DNA of 64,000 nt from positions 3,546,407 through 3,610,406 of the forward strand of contig NZ_CP122539.1 in assembly GCF_029853675.1 (NCBI RefSeq), in the 5' to 3' direction. The stretch is from Tenacibaculum tangerinum (GTDB taxonomy: Bacteria > Bacteroidota > Bacteroidia > Flavobacteriales > Flavobacteriaceae). Made by a program: the position numbers and the translations under genes. Positions 36,166 through 45,153 of the stretch are shown piece after piece; the stretch's first letter is position 1; every line of letters starts with the position of its first letter. The notes below the pieces were generated by a model. It did no database searches, had not been told where the DNA came from, and saw nothing but the letters and a program-made list of their open reading frames with translations.

Positions 36166-37449
36166 ATGAAAAACAACTTTTTTTTAATTCTGATTCTACT
36201 AATTTCTACAATCACATTCGGTCAAAAGACGTACTTACATTGCGGAAAATTAATTGATACTGAAAAAGGAATAATAGTGCAGCAAAAAACGGTCATTGTT
36301 AAGGGAAATAAGATAGTTGATGTTTTAAACGGATATGTAAGTCCTGAAAATTCAAATGATCAGATAATCGATTTAAAAACAAAGGTAGTTATGCCTGGGT
36401 TGATTGATATGCATGTGCATATTGAAAGTCAGCATAGTCCGAAATCTAGAGTAGAAAAATACATATTGAATGAGGCTGATAGGGCTTATAATTCTGTAAG
36501 TTTTGCAGAGGTCACTTTGCTCAGTGGTTTTACTACAGTGAGAGATTTGGGCGGAACAGGTGTTAATATTTCGTTGGCAAAAGCAATCAAAGCAGGAAAA
36601 ATTAAAGGACCTAGAGTGTTTACCGCTGGAAAGTCATTAGCAACCACTGGCGGGCATGCAGACCCGACGAATGGAAGTAGTAGAGAGTTGATAGGTAATC
36701 CTGGTCCGAAAGAAGGAGTCGTAAACTCGGTAGAAGATGCAAAAAAAGCAGTAAGACAACGTTATAAGAATGGTGCAGATTGTATTAAAATCACTGCTAC
36801 TGGCGGTGTGTTGAGTGTTGCGAAGAGTGGAGACAATCCGCAATTTACTATCGAAGAAGTAAAGGCAATTTGCGAAACAGCAAAAGATTATGGAATGCAT
36901 GTCGCTGCTCATGCTCATGGAGATGAAGGAATGAAGCGTGCCATCATTGGAGGGGTAAAAACGATTGAACACGGAACGTATATGAGTGATGCTACCATGG
37001 AATTGATGAAAAAGTACGATGTGTACTTAGTTCCAACAATTACAGCAGGTAAAGAAGTGGCAGAAAAAGCAAAAGTAGAAGGTTTTTATCCTGAAATAGT
37101 CGTGCCTAAAGCATTAACTGTTGGACCACAAATACAAGGTACGTTTGGTAAGGCATATAAGAAAGGGGTGAAAATAGCTTTCGGAACGGATGCGGGAGTT
37201 TTTGAGCATGGAAAAAATGGAAAGGAGTTTGGATATATGGTAGAAGCAGGCATGCCAGCTATGGAAGCTATACAGTCTGCTACCATCACCAATGCAGCCT
37301 TATTGGGCATGAAAGAAGAACTAGGTCAGGTTAAAAAAGGTTTTTTAGCCGATATAATTGCGGTTAATGACGATCCAATACAAAACATTAATACTATGGA
37401 GAAAGTGGTTTTTGTAATGCAAAATGGAAAAATTGTCAAAGAATATTGA
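36166..37449 (+). CDS. Exported amidohydrolase (imidazolonepropionase/prolidase-like)
   Basis: A signal peptide (FFLILILLISTITFGQ) precedes a 400-residue metal-dependent hydrolase of the amidohydrolase superfamily. The metal site begins with MPGLIDMHVHIES. The carboxylated-lysine region is near DCIKITATGGV, followed by HVAAHAHGDEGM, IEHGTYM and FGTDAGVFEHG. Relatives act on Xaa-Pro dipeptides or other cyclic amides in the periplasm. Here the substrate is unassigned. The gene stands alone, with a possible promoter box TACATTTA at 36134-36141. Confidence 0.88.
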   Translation: MKNNFFLILILLISTITFGQKTYLHCGKLIDTEKGIIVQQKTVIVKGNKIVDVLNGYVSPENSNDQIIDLKTKVVMPGLIDMHVHIESQHSPKSRVEKYILNEADRAYNSVSFAEVTLLSGFTTVRDLGGTGVNISLAKAIKAGKIKGPRVFTAGKSLATTGGHADPTNGSSRELIGNPGPKEGVVNSVEDAKKAVRQRYKNGADCIKITATGGVLSVAKSGDNPQFTIEEVKAICETAKDYGMHVAAHAHGDEGMKRAIIGGVKTIEHGTYMSDATMELMKKYDVYLVPTITAGKEVAEKAKVEGFYPEIVVPKALTVGPQIQGTFGKAYKKGVKIAFGTDAGVFEHGKNGKEFGYMVEAGMPAMEAIQSATITNAALLGMKEELGQVKKGFLADIIAVNDDPIQNINTMEKVVFVMQNGKIVKEY

Positions 37450-37482
37450 ATTTTTGTTATTTAGAATTAATAAAAATTAGAA

Positions 37483-37504
37483 ATATGTGACTTTTGTTAC
37501 ATAT
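37483..37504. promoter_or_regulatory. Crp/Fnr-type palindromic operator candidate
   Basis: The 22-base palindrome has arms ATATGTGAC (37483-37491) and GTTACATAT (37496-37504) around TTTT, with one mismatch. The core TGTGA-N6-TTACA is one base from the Crp half-site pair TGTGA-N6-TCACA. It lies 180 bases upstream of a Crp-like gene, which suggests autoregulation or control by one of the other Crp paralogues. Confidence 0.5.
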
Positions 37505-37683
37505 ATTTTACTGAATAAGTGCTTACTTTGCAGTGTATAAACTAGTTATTGCATACTTGAAAAAACAATGTTTGAGTTTCTGGGGGGGAATGTTAACAAT
37601 GTACTTTCAAGCGCAATAACTTTTTTATTTAAAAATATTAAATATATATTTGAGGGTATAATTAATGTTTTAAAAAGTCCCTC

Positions 37684-38307
37684 ATGAACGTTGAACAAGT
37701 ACTTAAAAAATTCCCTTATTTTTCAACTGAATTGCAACAAGAAATAGCGTCTCATGCTATTTTAAAGGAAGTGCCTGCAGGTTTAGAAATTGTTAGAGAG
37801 GGTCAGTATATCAAGATAATTCCTATAGTATTAGATGGTGTAGTAAGAGTGTTTTCAAGAAATGAAGATAAAGAACTCCTTTTATATTATATAAGACCTA
37901 ACGAAAGCTGTATACTGTCTTTCTTAAAAGGGATAGAAAATGAGCCAAGTAAAGTATATTCATCTATTGAAGAAGATACAAGGGCATTGTTACTACCCAT
38001 AGAAAAAGTTAGGGAATGGACGAATAAATACCCTGAAATAAACATATTGTTTTATAAAGAGTTCGGAATTAGATATAACGAATTAGTTGGTACTATTAAT
38101 CAAGTTGTTTTTGAAAAAATCGATTCACGTTTGCTAGATTATTTAAGAAAGAAAACAGAAACAACAGGTAAAAACCCAATAAAAATATCTCACAGACAGA
38201 TTGCCAGCGAATTAGGAACAGCAAGAGAAGTAATTACTAGAATTATAAAAAAACTAGAACAAGAAGGAAAGATTAAGAAAGATAAATCTTATGTAGAGCT
38301 GTTGTGA
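37684..38307 (+). CDS. Crp/Fnr-type regulator with winged helix
   Basis: This 207-residue regulator has a nucleotide-binding-like barrel (residues 15-115; no canonical cAMP-contact motif), a long dimer helix, and a winged helix with SHRQIASELGTAREVITRIIKKLEQEG. The latter is a classical Crp/Fnr recognition segment, unlike the two copies at 26953-28288. No cysteine cluster for an Fe-S centre is present, so Fnr-type oxygen sensing is unlikely. A palindromic site at 37483-37504 lies in its long upstream region. Confidence 0.88.
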   Translation: MNVEQVLKKFPYFSTELQQEIASHAILKEVPAGLEIVREGQYIKIIPIVLDGVVRVFSRNEDKELLLYYIRPNESCILSFLKGIENEPSKVYSSIEEDTRALLLPIEKVREWTNKYPEINILFYKEFGIRYNELVGTINQVVFEKIDSRLLDYLRKKTETTGKNPIKISHRQIASELGTAREVITRIIKKLEQEGKIKKDKSYVELL

Positions 38308-38333
38308 TAAAATCACTCACTTTATAGTAGCTT

Positions 38334-39833
38334 CTAGTTAAAGTTTGTATGTTGATAAGCTCCCATATCTGGAGCGTTTTCTCTGTTAACACCTAAAATA
38401 TCTAACGAAACAGTAGATGGTTTTGCTTTGTTAATTACATCGCTATTTTCACCAATAATATACTCATTTTCAGAGCTGTTTTTAAAGTCTGGATTTCCGT
38501 TTAAAATAATATTCTGGTAATGTGAAGTGTCTTCAAAGTTTAAGTCATCAATATTATTAAATGAATTGTTGAAGTCGTTAAATTGAAGGAAACAATTTGC
38601 TATATTATAATTAAAGATAGTTCCTTCAATTCTATCAAGAATAAATTCAATACTGTTGTTTCCGCTTATAATACAATTTGTAAAGTCAGCCGCAGCCAAA
38701 TCGTTAATTTCTGTGATTTCTTGATTGTTTTCATCAATATAAGAAATATGATTATTGACTAAAACGGCGGGTAATTGGCGAATACTATTGTTCCAAAAGT
38801 TAGCAAAAGTAGCATGTGTAAAACGATATTTACCACCAAAAGTACAAGCCAAAGCAGCTTGTCCTGTATTACCAATCACTAAATTTTCTCCCTCTATATG
38901 AGTATTTCTACCCAATACTCCATAGTTCGTATTGTTATAAATTTCTATGTTTTTTAGCGTTAAGGTAGGAGAGGTATTGTCTCGCCCGTCCACTAAAATT
39001 CCCACAGTTCCGTTTTTAATTTGGGTATGGTTTAGTTCGTTGTTTAGACTTCCTTCACGTATCCAAATAGCTCCCCATTGCCCTGGAATTTCACTAAACT
39101 GAGGCTCTAAACGATCTCCTTCAAAGATAATTTTCTCATTGAGCGTACCGTTGGCTAGTACATTAGCTCCTTTGTCGATGATTAAACCAGAGTTGTTATG
39201 AAAGTGGATCTTTGCTCCAGCCTCTATCAATAATGTTTTGTTCGAAGCTACTGCAGCATACCCATAAATAACATACGGCTTTTCATTGGTAAAGGTAAGC
39301 TCTTCATCTGTTAAAAATCGACCTTGAATTGCTGTTTCCTGCCCATTGATGGTAAGTTTTTCAATCCCCATACTATTTTTTGAAGGAAAAATAAAATGAG
39401 CATCCTGTACCAAGGTAACCAAATCTACGTCTTGTTGATTTTCTCCATTGTCGAATAAGATTTTGTCGGTATGTAAAGGGTTGGTTACAGTACTAAAATC
39501 AATGGTTGTTTCTATAAAAATATACAAGCTATCGTTTGCCAAAATACCAATGTTTTCATGGGTGTTACCAGGTACTCCATCAACATTTAGTCGGTAATTA
39601 GAGGCTGTACCGTTTTCTAATTTAATTTCAGGAATGGTAATGTTTTTGTTACTCTTATTATATACTTTAAGGGTATAGGTTGAAGAGCCAATAGTACTAA
39701 AAACAGTATCTAAAAACACGGTGTCTTTAGAAAATTGCAATTTCCCATAACTAGGCACTGTGGTGAAGTCTTTTCTACACGATGCTACAAGAGTAGCTAA
39801 GATGATTGCTAGTATGGGAAGGGATTTTTTCAT
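38334..39833 (-). CDS. Surface lipoprotein with right-handed beta-helix
   Basis: An SPII signal peptide with lipobox LVASC (C19) is followed by an N-terminal Ig-like region (TVFLDTVFSTIGSSTYTLKVYNKS). A beta-helix-like region spans about residues 190-430 with repeated short strands (GLIIDKGANVLANGTL, TLKNIEIYNNTNYGVLG). The end (ILGVNRENAPDMGAY) is the usual closing motif of these choice-of-anchor type proteins. It is probably an outer-membrane surface lipoprotein that binds polysaccharide or protein; function unknown. It is followed 20 bases upstream by the glutaminyl cyclase gene on the same strand. Confidence 0.78.
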   Translation of the reverse strand: MKKSLPILAIILATLVASCRKDFTTVPSYGKLQFSKDTVFLDTVFSTIGSSTYTLKVYNKSNKNITIPEIKLENGTASNYRLNVDGVPGNTHENIGILANDSLYIFIETTIDFSTVTNPLHTDKILFDNGENQQDVDLVTLVQDAHFIFPSKNSMGIEKLTINGQETAIQGRFLTDEELTFTNEKPYVIYGYAAVASNKTLLIEAGAKIHFHNNSGLIIDKGANVLANGTLNEKIIFEGDRLEPQFSEIPGQWGAIWIREGSLNNELNHTQIKNGTVGILVDGRDNTSPTLTLKNIEIYNNTNYGVLGRNTHIEGENLVIGNTGQAALACTFGGKYRFTHATFANFWNNSIRQLPAVLVNNHISYIDENNQEITEINDLAAADFTNCIISGNNSIEFILDRIEGTIFNYNIANCFLQFNDFNNSFNNIDDLNFEDTSHYQNIILNGNPDFKNSSENEYIIGENSDVINKAKPSTVSLDILGVNRENAPDMGAYQHTNFN

Positions 39834-39852
39834 AAATTGTTGTACTAGTTGG

Positions 39853-40893
39853 TTATTGCTTAATTAGTTGTATTTCAAATAACTTGCCCCAATGTTTACC
39901 CGTAACAAATAAGCGATTGTTCTCAGCATCGTAAGCAATACCGTTTAACACTTCGTCTTGGGGTTCTAAATTTTGACCTTTCGCAACAATATCTCTCAAT
40001 CCACTTAAATCAGCTACCCCTTCAACGACTCCTGTTTCAGGATTTATAATAACTATCGAGTTTTGTTGCCATTTATTTGCATAAATTTTTCCATTAATAA
40101 GTTCAATTTCATTCAAATTACCAATGGCGTATTTATTAGTGTATACTTGAATAGCTCTTTTTTCCTTTTTGGTAGTGGGGTCTAAAAACCAAACTTTGTT
40201 AGTTCCATCAGTTTTAATCAATTCAGCATCGTTATGTGTCAATCCCCAACCTTCATTACTATTGTTGTATTCAAAAGAACCTAGTTGTTTAAAAGATTCA
40301 AAGTCGTAAATAAAACCTTTACGTGCTTTCCAGGTTAACCAATAAATTTGATTGTTAAAAATAGTCATTCCCTCTCCAAAATACTTTTTGTCAAGGTCTA
40401 CTTTTTGTAGTACTTCACCTGTTTTTACATCTACTTTTCGCAAAGAAGATTGTCCTCTACGACCGGTAGTTTCGTATAAATACCCATTTTTATATTCTAA
40501 ACCTTGTGTATAAGCACCTTTGTCGTGGGGAAATGTATTTACAATTTTATACGAATACACCTCAGGCGCTTGCTGGGCTAAAACTTCGATAGAATTATTT
40601 AATTTTTTAGATTTATTAGGATAAAAGGCAATGGCAGTAACTGCATGTTTTCCAACGCCAAAATCTGTCGTATTTATCGTAACACTTGTTTCGTTTTTGT
40701 TTACACGCTTTGCATTTACATATAGTTGTACAGAATCTATTTGCTCGCCTTTAAGCTGTTCAAATTTTATGGCGGCTTTTTCACCCAAAGTGGTTTTTTT
40801 AGTAGTGTTTAATTTGAATTTGTAATTTGTTTCGCTACAAGAGGTTACAAGTACCGTAGCTAATCCAAGAGTTAAAAGTTTATAAAAACGCAT
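39853..40893 (-). CDS. Glutaminyl-peptide cyclotransferase lipoprotein
   Basis: An SPII signal with LVTSC (C19) leads to a five-bladed propeller enzyme of the plant/bacterial glutaminyl cyclase type. It contains FPHDKGAYTQGLEY, GYLYETTGRRGQSSL, FGEGMT, IYWLTWK and NEIELINGKIYANKWQ, all characteristic. It converts N-terminal Gln to pyroglutamate on exported proteins. Many Bacteroidota exported proteins begin with Gln after signal cleavage, so this enzyme is useful in that setting. I chose the ATG at 40893 rather than the TTG at 40899. Confidence 0.92.
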   Translation of the reverse strand: MRFYKLLTLGLATVLVTSCSETNYKFKLNTTKKTTLGEKAAIKFEQLKGEQIDSVQLYVNAKRVNKNETSVTINTTDFGVGKHAVTAIAFYPNKSKKLNNSIEVLAQQAPEVYSYKIVNTFPHDKGAYTQGLEYKNGYLYETTGRRGQSSLRKVDVKTGEVLQKVDLDKKYFGEGMTIFNNQIYWLTWKARKGFIYDFESFKQLGSFEYNNSNEGWGLTHNDAELIKTDGTNKVWFLDPTTKKEKRAIQVYTNKYAIGNLNEIELINGKIYANKWQQNSIVIINPETGVVEGVADLSGLRDIVAKGQNLEPQDEVLNGIAYDAENNRLFVTGKHWGKLFEIQLIKQ

Positions 40894-40949
40894 ATACAAT
40901 TATTATTTTCTGTAGTTTATTTAGATGTCATACAAATTAAAGCAAATTA

Positions 40950-40982
40950 TTTGTTTGCAAATAAAAAAAAGAGTTAAATTTG
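40950..40982 (+). promoter_or_regulatory. L31 gene promoter
   Basis: TAAATTTG at 40975-40982 is a full TAnnTTTG -7 match. Two possible -33 boxes (TTTG at 40950-40953 and at 40954-40957) give spacers of 21 and 17 bases. The implied leader to the L31 ATG is about 100 bases, long enough to hold a regulatory structure. Confidence 0.55.
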
Positions 40983-41088
40983 CATCCTCAAATAGCCATT
41001 GCAGGTTTTTGATATATGAATCAACTATAAAGCTTTACCAACTTTATAATTTTTTCAACAAAAATAAAAGATTTTAAATTTACAAGAG

Positions 41089-41340
41089 ATGAAAAAAGGT
41101 ATACATCCAGAAAATTATAGAATGGTAGCGTTTAAAGATATGTCTAACGGAGATGTTTTTTTAACACGTTCAACTGCTAATACGAAAGAAACTTTAGAGG
41201 TAGAAGGCGTTGAGTATCCATTAATCAAATTAGAAATTTCAAGAACTTCACATCCTTTCTACACAGGTAAGTCTAAGTTGGTAGATACTGCAGGGCGTAT
41301 TGATAAGTTCAAAAGCAAATACGCAAAATTCAAAAAGTAA
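41089..41340 (+). CDS. rpmE2: 50S ribosomal protein L31, type B
   Basis: This 83-residue protein starts [21 protein letters not shown] and ends with Lys-rich [10 protein letters not shown], matching type B L31. The zinc-binding cysteines of type A are absent, so it is zinc-independent. It has its own promoter upstream and a strong intrinsic terminator after it. Confidence 0.95.
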   Translation: MKKGIHPENYRMVAFKDMSNGDVFLTRSTANTKETLEVEGVEYPLIKLEISRTSHPFYTGKSKLVDTAGRIDKFKSKYAKFKK

Positions 41341-41365
41341 TTTCGGGTATTTTAATATATTAGAA

Positions 41366-41394
41366 AGCTCTGGCGATAAGTCAGGGCTTTTTTT
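41366..41394 (+). terminator. Intrinsic terminator after L31
   Basis: AGCTCTGGC (41366-41374) pairs with GTCAGGGCT (41380-41388) around GATAA, with two G-T pairs. A run of seven T's follows from 41388. It starts 26 bases after the L31 stop. Confidence 0.85.
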
Positions 41395-41430
41395 GTGCTA
41401 AAATTGTATTTTTACCCTAAAATTTAAAAA

Positions 41431-42963
41431 ATGAGAGATACTATTTTATCTGTAGTAATTATAGTGAATGTTTTGTGTGGTGTGTTGGTATACTTTATGC
41501 CCCAAATGGGAACTTATATTTTGCTAACAATAGCTTCAGCAGTAACCCTATTGGCTATTTACGATGCTTTTATTCAAAAAAAGCACTCGTTAATGCGTGC
41601 ATTTCCTATAGTGGCTCGTTTACGTTGGGTATTTGAAGAAGAGCGAGAGAAAATTCAGCAGTACTTTATAGAAGATGATTTGAATGGAAGACCCATTAAT
41701 CGTGAGAAAAGAAGTATTGTATATCAACGTGCAAAAGAGCAAATAGAAACGCTTCCTTTTGGTACACAGCATGATGTTTATGCTAAGGGATATGAGTTTG
41801 TAAAACACTCTATCTTTCCTAAAGATCATCATCAGATTAAAGGAGAAAGAGTAGTGATAGGTTCAGATAAATGCAGTCAAAAATACAACGCATCTATTAT
41901 TAATATTTCTGCAATGTCGTTCGGATCGTTAAGCAAAAATGCTATCATGGCATTGAATCAAGGGGCGAAGATGGGGAATTTTGCGCACAATACAGGCGAA
42001 GGAGGAATATCACCTTACCATTTGCAAGGAGGAGATTTAATTTTTCAGATAGGAACAGGCTATTTTGGAGCAGGAAAAAGCGTGAATGGTAAGCGAGTTT
42101 TTGATGCTGAAATTTTTAAGGAAAATGCCCTGCGTTCTGAGGTAAAAATGATTGAAATTAAATTTTCTCAAGGAGCGAAACCCGGTCATGGAGGAATTCT
42201 CCCTGCCAAAAAAAATACTGAAGAAATTGCTGAAATTAGGGCTGTAGAACCCTATACAAGAGTAGATTCGCCACCCGCCCACGATGCTTTTTCTAATTTC
42301 GATGAAATGATAGCATTTATTCAACAAGTAAGAGAATTATCGGAAGGAAAACCCGTAGGAATCAAGTTTTGTGTCGGAGATAACGATGAAATTGAAACCA
42401 TGATTAAAACATTTGCCGAAGCGAATAACTATCCTGATTTTATAGCTGTTGATGGAGGTGAAGGAGGAACAGGTTCTGCACCGTTAGAGTTTTCGAATTA
42501 CATAGGTACTCCGCTATTGGAAGGATTGTCTTTTGTGAATAAGATGTTGAAAAAATACGGATTAAAAGAGCAGGTAAAGATCATCGCAAGTGGTAAAGCT
42601 ATCGACGCTTTCGATGTAGTTAAATACCTAGCTTTGGGTGCTGATGCTATTGGTATGGCACGTAGTTTTATGTTGAGTTTGGGGTGTATTCAAGCACGTG
42701 AGTGTAATTTAGATACTTGTCCTGTAGGAGTAGCTACACAAGAAAAAGACTTGGTAAAAGCATTGGTAGTAGAATATAAAAATGTTCGTGTAAAGAATTA
42801 TCATAATAAAACAATAAGTGCGGTTAAAGAGGTGGTTGCAGCTATGGGGAAAGAATCTATCACAGAGGTGGAGCCTAAGCATATTTTTAGAAGAAATAAA
42901 GCTGGAGACATTACCTCGTTAGATAACATTTACTACGCAGAAGATACCGTTTTAGCGAGTTAA
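41431..42963 (+). CDS. FMN-binding glutamate synthase-like protein
   Basis: This 510-residue protein has two N-terminal membrane helices (SVVIIVNVLCGVLVYFM, ILLTIASAVTLLAIY). These precede a large (beta/alpha)8 domain equivalent to the FMN and synthase domain of GltB: SAMSFGSLSKNAIMALN, GEGGISPYH, IEIKFSQGAKPGHGG, DGGEGGTGSAP and the cysteine segment CIQARECNLDTCPVGVA for a 3Fe-4S cluster. It lacks the glutaminase domain and thus is not a complete glutamate synthase. Related proteins are widespread in this phylum; the electron partner and substrate are not established. Confidence 0.88.
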   Translation: MRDTILSVVIIVNVLCGVLVYFMPQMGTYILLTIASAVTLLAIYDAFIQKKHSLMRAFPIVARLRWVFEEEREKIQQYFIEDDLNGRPINREKRSIVYQRAKEQIETLPFGTQHDVYAKGYEFVKHSIFPKDHHQIKGERVVIGSDKCSQKYNASIINISAMSFGSLSKNAIMALNQGAKMGNFAHNTGEGGISPYHLQGGDLIFQIGTGYFGAGKSVNGKRVFDAEIFKENALRSEVKMIEIKFSQGAKPGHGGILPAKKNTEEIAEIRAVEPYTRVDSPPAHDAFSNFDEMIAFIQQVRELSEGKPVGIKFCVGDNDEIETMIKTFAEANNYPDFIAVDGGEGGTGSAPLEFSNYIGTPLLEGLSFVNKMLKKYGLKEQVKIIASGKAIDAFDVVKYLALGADAIGMARSFMLSLGCIQARECNLDTCPVGVATQEKDLVKALVVEYKNVRVKNYHNKTISAVKEVVAAMGKESITEVEPKHIFRRNKAGDITSLDNIYYAEDTVLAS

Positions 42964-42973
42964 GACCATATCA

Positions 42974-44071
42974 TTGGAAACAACAGTCACCATTAATTCA
43001 ACAACGTACCAGTTACAGCGATATCCTAAGACTTTTGATAAAAGTTTGCGAGCTTGGAGCAACGCTGAATTATTGGTATTAAAGTATATAGCCGATAAAA
43101 GTAGTGCGCATGTACACCTTTTTAACGACCGTTTTGGTGTGTGGAATTGTGCTTTGCAAGAAAAAAAACTCACTACTATTTGGACGTATGCAAGCCAACA
43201 GAAAGCCATTGAGAAAAACTTAAAATTAAATCAGTTTTCAACAGTAATTGATTTTAAAACACCTCTCGACGACCTGCAAACCGTAAACCTAGCGCTCGTT
43301 AAAATACCGAAGTCAATAGAATTATTTGAGATGTTTTTGCAGCAAATTCATAAGGCTTCTCACGAAAACACAGAAGTTGTCTGTGGGTTTATGACAAAGT
43401 ATTTTTCTCCTTCTTTTGTAAAGGTTGCCGAGCACTATTTTGAAGAAGTCACGCAATCTAAAGCATGGAAAAAAGCGCGTTTGTTAGTTTTAAAAAAGCC
43501 TAAGCCTATTACTGAATACAAAAGATTGATGCATTCGTTTCTGTGGAAAGAAAAAGAGTATCAGCAATATTACGGAGTGTTTTCATCGAACAGTATTGAT
43601 ATAGGAACACAATTCTTTTTAGAACATATTGAGTTAAAAGCAAACGAAGAAAAAATACTAGATCTTGCTTCTGGAAACGGAGTAATTGCCCGATGGTTTT
43701 CTGAACAAAACCCCAATGTTGAGGTTAGCTTAGTAGATGATTTTAACTTGGCTGTTGCGTCCTCAAAAATAAATTTACAAGGAAAAAACGCAGATTTTAT
43801 TTGCTCAGATACCTTAGAAGGTTTTAAAGAAGCTTCTTTTGACTTGGTAGTGTCAAATCCGCCTTTTCATTTTGAACATGAAAACAATATTGAGATAGCA
43901 CTGAATCTTTTTGAAGGTGTGAAAAAATGTTTAAGTCCAGCAGGAAGATTTGTATTGGTAGCCAATTCACACTTAAATTACAGCACACAGTTAACACAGC
44001 TTTTTACTTCTGTAAAAATTCTACAACAGAACAAAAAATTTCAAATAATAGAATGTATAAAAAAACGCTAA
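42974..44071 (+). CDS. RsmC/RlmG-like class I SAM methyltransferase
   Basis: This 365-residue protein has a degenerate N-terminal half (residues 1-175) and a catalytic C-terminal half with SAM motif I ILDLASGNGVIARW and motif IV VVSNPPFHFE. The NPPFH signature marks guanine N2 or adenine N6 methylation of rRNA, as in RsmC and RlmG. The two-domain layout fits those enzymes. The start is a TTG ten bases after the previous stop, so the two genes are probably cotranscribed. The stop codon lies within a terminator hairpin. Confidence 0.8.
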   Translation: METTVTINSTTYQLQRYPKTFDKSLRAWSNAELLVLKYIADKSSAHVHLFNDRFGVWNCALQEKKLTTIWTYASQQKAIEKNLKLNQFSTVIDFKTPLDDLQTVNLALVKIPKSIELFEMFLQQIHKASHENTEVVCGFMTKYFSPSFVKVAEHYFEEVTQSKAWKKARLLVLKKPKPITEYKRLMHSFLWKEKEYQQYYGVFSSNSIDIGTQFFLEHIELKANEEKILDLASGNGVIARWFSEQNPNVEVSLVDDFNLAVASSKINLQGKNADFICSDTLEGFKEASFDLVVSNPPFHFEHENNIEIALNLFEGVKKCLSPAGRFVLVANSHLNYSTQLTQLFTSVKILQQNKKFQIIECIKKR

Positions 44072-44089
44072 GAAAATTCTCTTAGCGTT
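44059..44089 (-). terminator. Bidirectional terminator hairpin
   Basis: AACGCTAAGA (44064-44073) pairs perfectly with TCTTAGCGTT (44080-44089) around a six-base loop. An A7 run (44059-44065) gives T7 for minus-strand transcripts from the beta-barrel gene. On the plus strand it overlaps the methyltransferase stop codon and is followed by a weak T-rich tract. Confidence 0.75.
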
Positions 44090-44112
44090 CTTCGTTTCAT
44101 GTTTTAGCTGGA

Positions 44113-44766
44113 CTACCAGTAATAAGAAAGACCAAAAAATAAATTATTAGAATTCAAATTTACGCCAAAATTATTGGAGTTTCTATCTCCGTCTGTGTCT
44201 TTATAACTTTGATAGGTATATCCTAAAACACCCATAGTAGCTTCCAATGCGATTGCCTTTGTTAAGAAATAACTAATACCTGGGCGAATTCCAACAAAAT
44301 ACGATTCAGCATGGTCAAAACTATCGATATAATAAATTTGATTTTGTTCGGTATAGGTATAATTAAACTCTCCTCGTATAGATAGTGTTAATTTTTCACC
44401 TACAGGGAAAAGTTTTTTTATGAAAGGAAGGATGCTGAAATTGTTAAAAGAAGTAGTAGCATTGCTTTCGTTAAAAGGGTTTATTGCTTCAACTTCCGAA
44501 TATCCATATCCTACTCCTAACCCAATAAGTAAATTATCTTTGATCGCATATCCTATTTTTGGCGCGATAGAAAAATTAAAAATATTGGATTCATAAGAAG
44601 ACCCATAATAAAAATCTTTTATAATGTTATTTGAATGATTTACAGAAAAATCTCCGTTTAAAAAGTAAGTGCCTTTTTCAATAGTTAATTTTTCATTTTG
44701 AACTTTTTCTTGTCCATAAGCAACAGACAATACGCACAACATTGCGCATAATACTAGTTTTTTCAT
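44113..44766 (-). CDS. Outer-membrane beta-barrel protein
   Basis: A signal peptide (KKLVLCAMLCVLSVAYGQ) is followed by about 200 residues of alternating amphipathic strands ending in NNLFFGLSYYW, with a C-terminal aromatic as needed for the outer-membrane insertion machinery. It looks like a small OprF/OmpW-like barrel of about eight strands; function unknown. I used the ATG at 44766 since the upstream start adds only a poor extension. A TATATTTG box lies 31 bases upstream. Confidence 0.8.
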   Translation of the reverse strand: MKKLVLCAMLCVLSVAYGQEKVQNEKLTIEKGTYFLNGDFSVNHSNNIIKDFYYGSSYESNIFNFSIAPKIGYAIKDNLLIGLGVGYGYSEVEAINPFNESNATTSFNNFSILPFIKKLFPVGEKLTLSIRGEFNYTYTEQNQIYYIDSFDHAESYFVGIRPGISYFLTKAIALEATMGVLGYTYQSYKDTDGDRNSNNFGVNLNSNNLFFGLSYYW

Positions 44767-44796
44767 GATAATTTTTTTAGTTAATAAATAAGGCTG

Positions 44797-44804
44797 CAAA
44801 TATA
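44797..44804 (-). promoter_or_regulatory. -7 box for beta-barrel gene
   Basis: TATATTTG on the minus strand is a full TAnnTTTG match about 30 bases before the ATG. No -33 TTTG is seen at normal spacing. Confidence 0.4.
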
Positions 44805-45083
44805 ATTCTAATTATTATTTAGAAAACTAATTTTTAGATTTTCTAGAATAAATTATCATTTTAGGTTTATTATTTAGAATTTGGTTATGTTCTTATCAGA
44901 GTAAATTAGTTGAATTGAATGAAAATAGTTTGTATTGAGAAGTGATAGTATCGTTCTCTATTGGTAGGTCTGCTAAGCCTAGCCGAAGTACAGTTTTTAA
45001 TTCATTACAATTCTTGAAAATCACTCTTGAACTATGACAGTACATGAAAAAATTATTCACAAACTGTATTAGATTCATGGTAA
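44805..45083. other. Intergenic region without recognised gene
   Basis: Only a short minus-strand frame of 60 codons (44896-45078) is open. Its product is unlike known proteins, and part of it is formed by the repeat-like motif CTAAGCCTAGCCGAAGTAC, similar to short inverted elements between flavobacterial genes. I see no promoter or RNA gene here. Confidence 0.35.
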
Positions 45084-45084
45084 T

Positions 45085-45113
45085 AAAAAAAGCGCATCCA
45101 TTTGATGCGCTTT
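45085..45113 (-). terminator. Intrinsic terminator of M28 peptidase gene
   Basis: AAAGCGCATC (45089-45098) pairs perfectly with GATGCGCTTT (45104-45113) around CATTT. The A7 run at 45085-45091 becomes T7 on the minus strand, so the structure ends leftward transcription from the peptidase gene. Confidence 0.85.
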
Positions 45114-45153
45114 ATAATATAAAATAAACTTGAAATTTAAATTTGGATAGATG

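Noticed and set aside
37576..37590. G7 tract upstream of the Crp-like gene as a phase-variable switch
   Set aside because: A single seven-base tract in a long leader, not within a coding region or between promoter boxes; too little support.
44896..45078. 60-codon minus-strand frame in the spacer before the M28 peptidase terminator
   Set aside because: No protein-like pattern; part is encoded by a repeat-like motif and it has no promoter.
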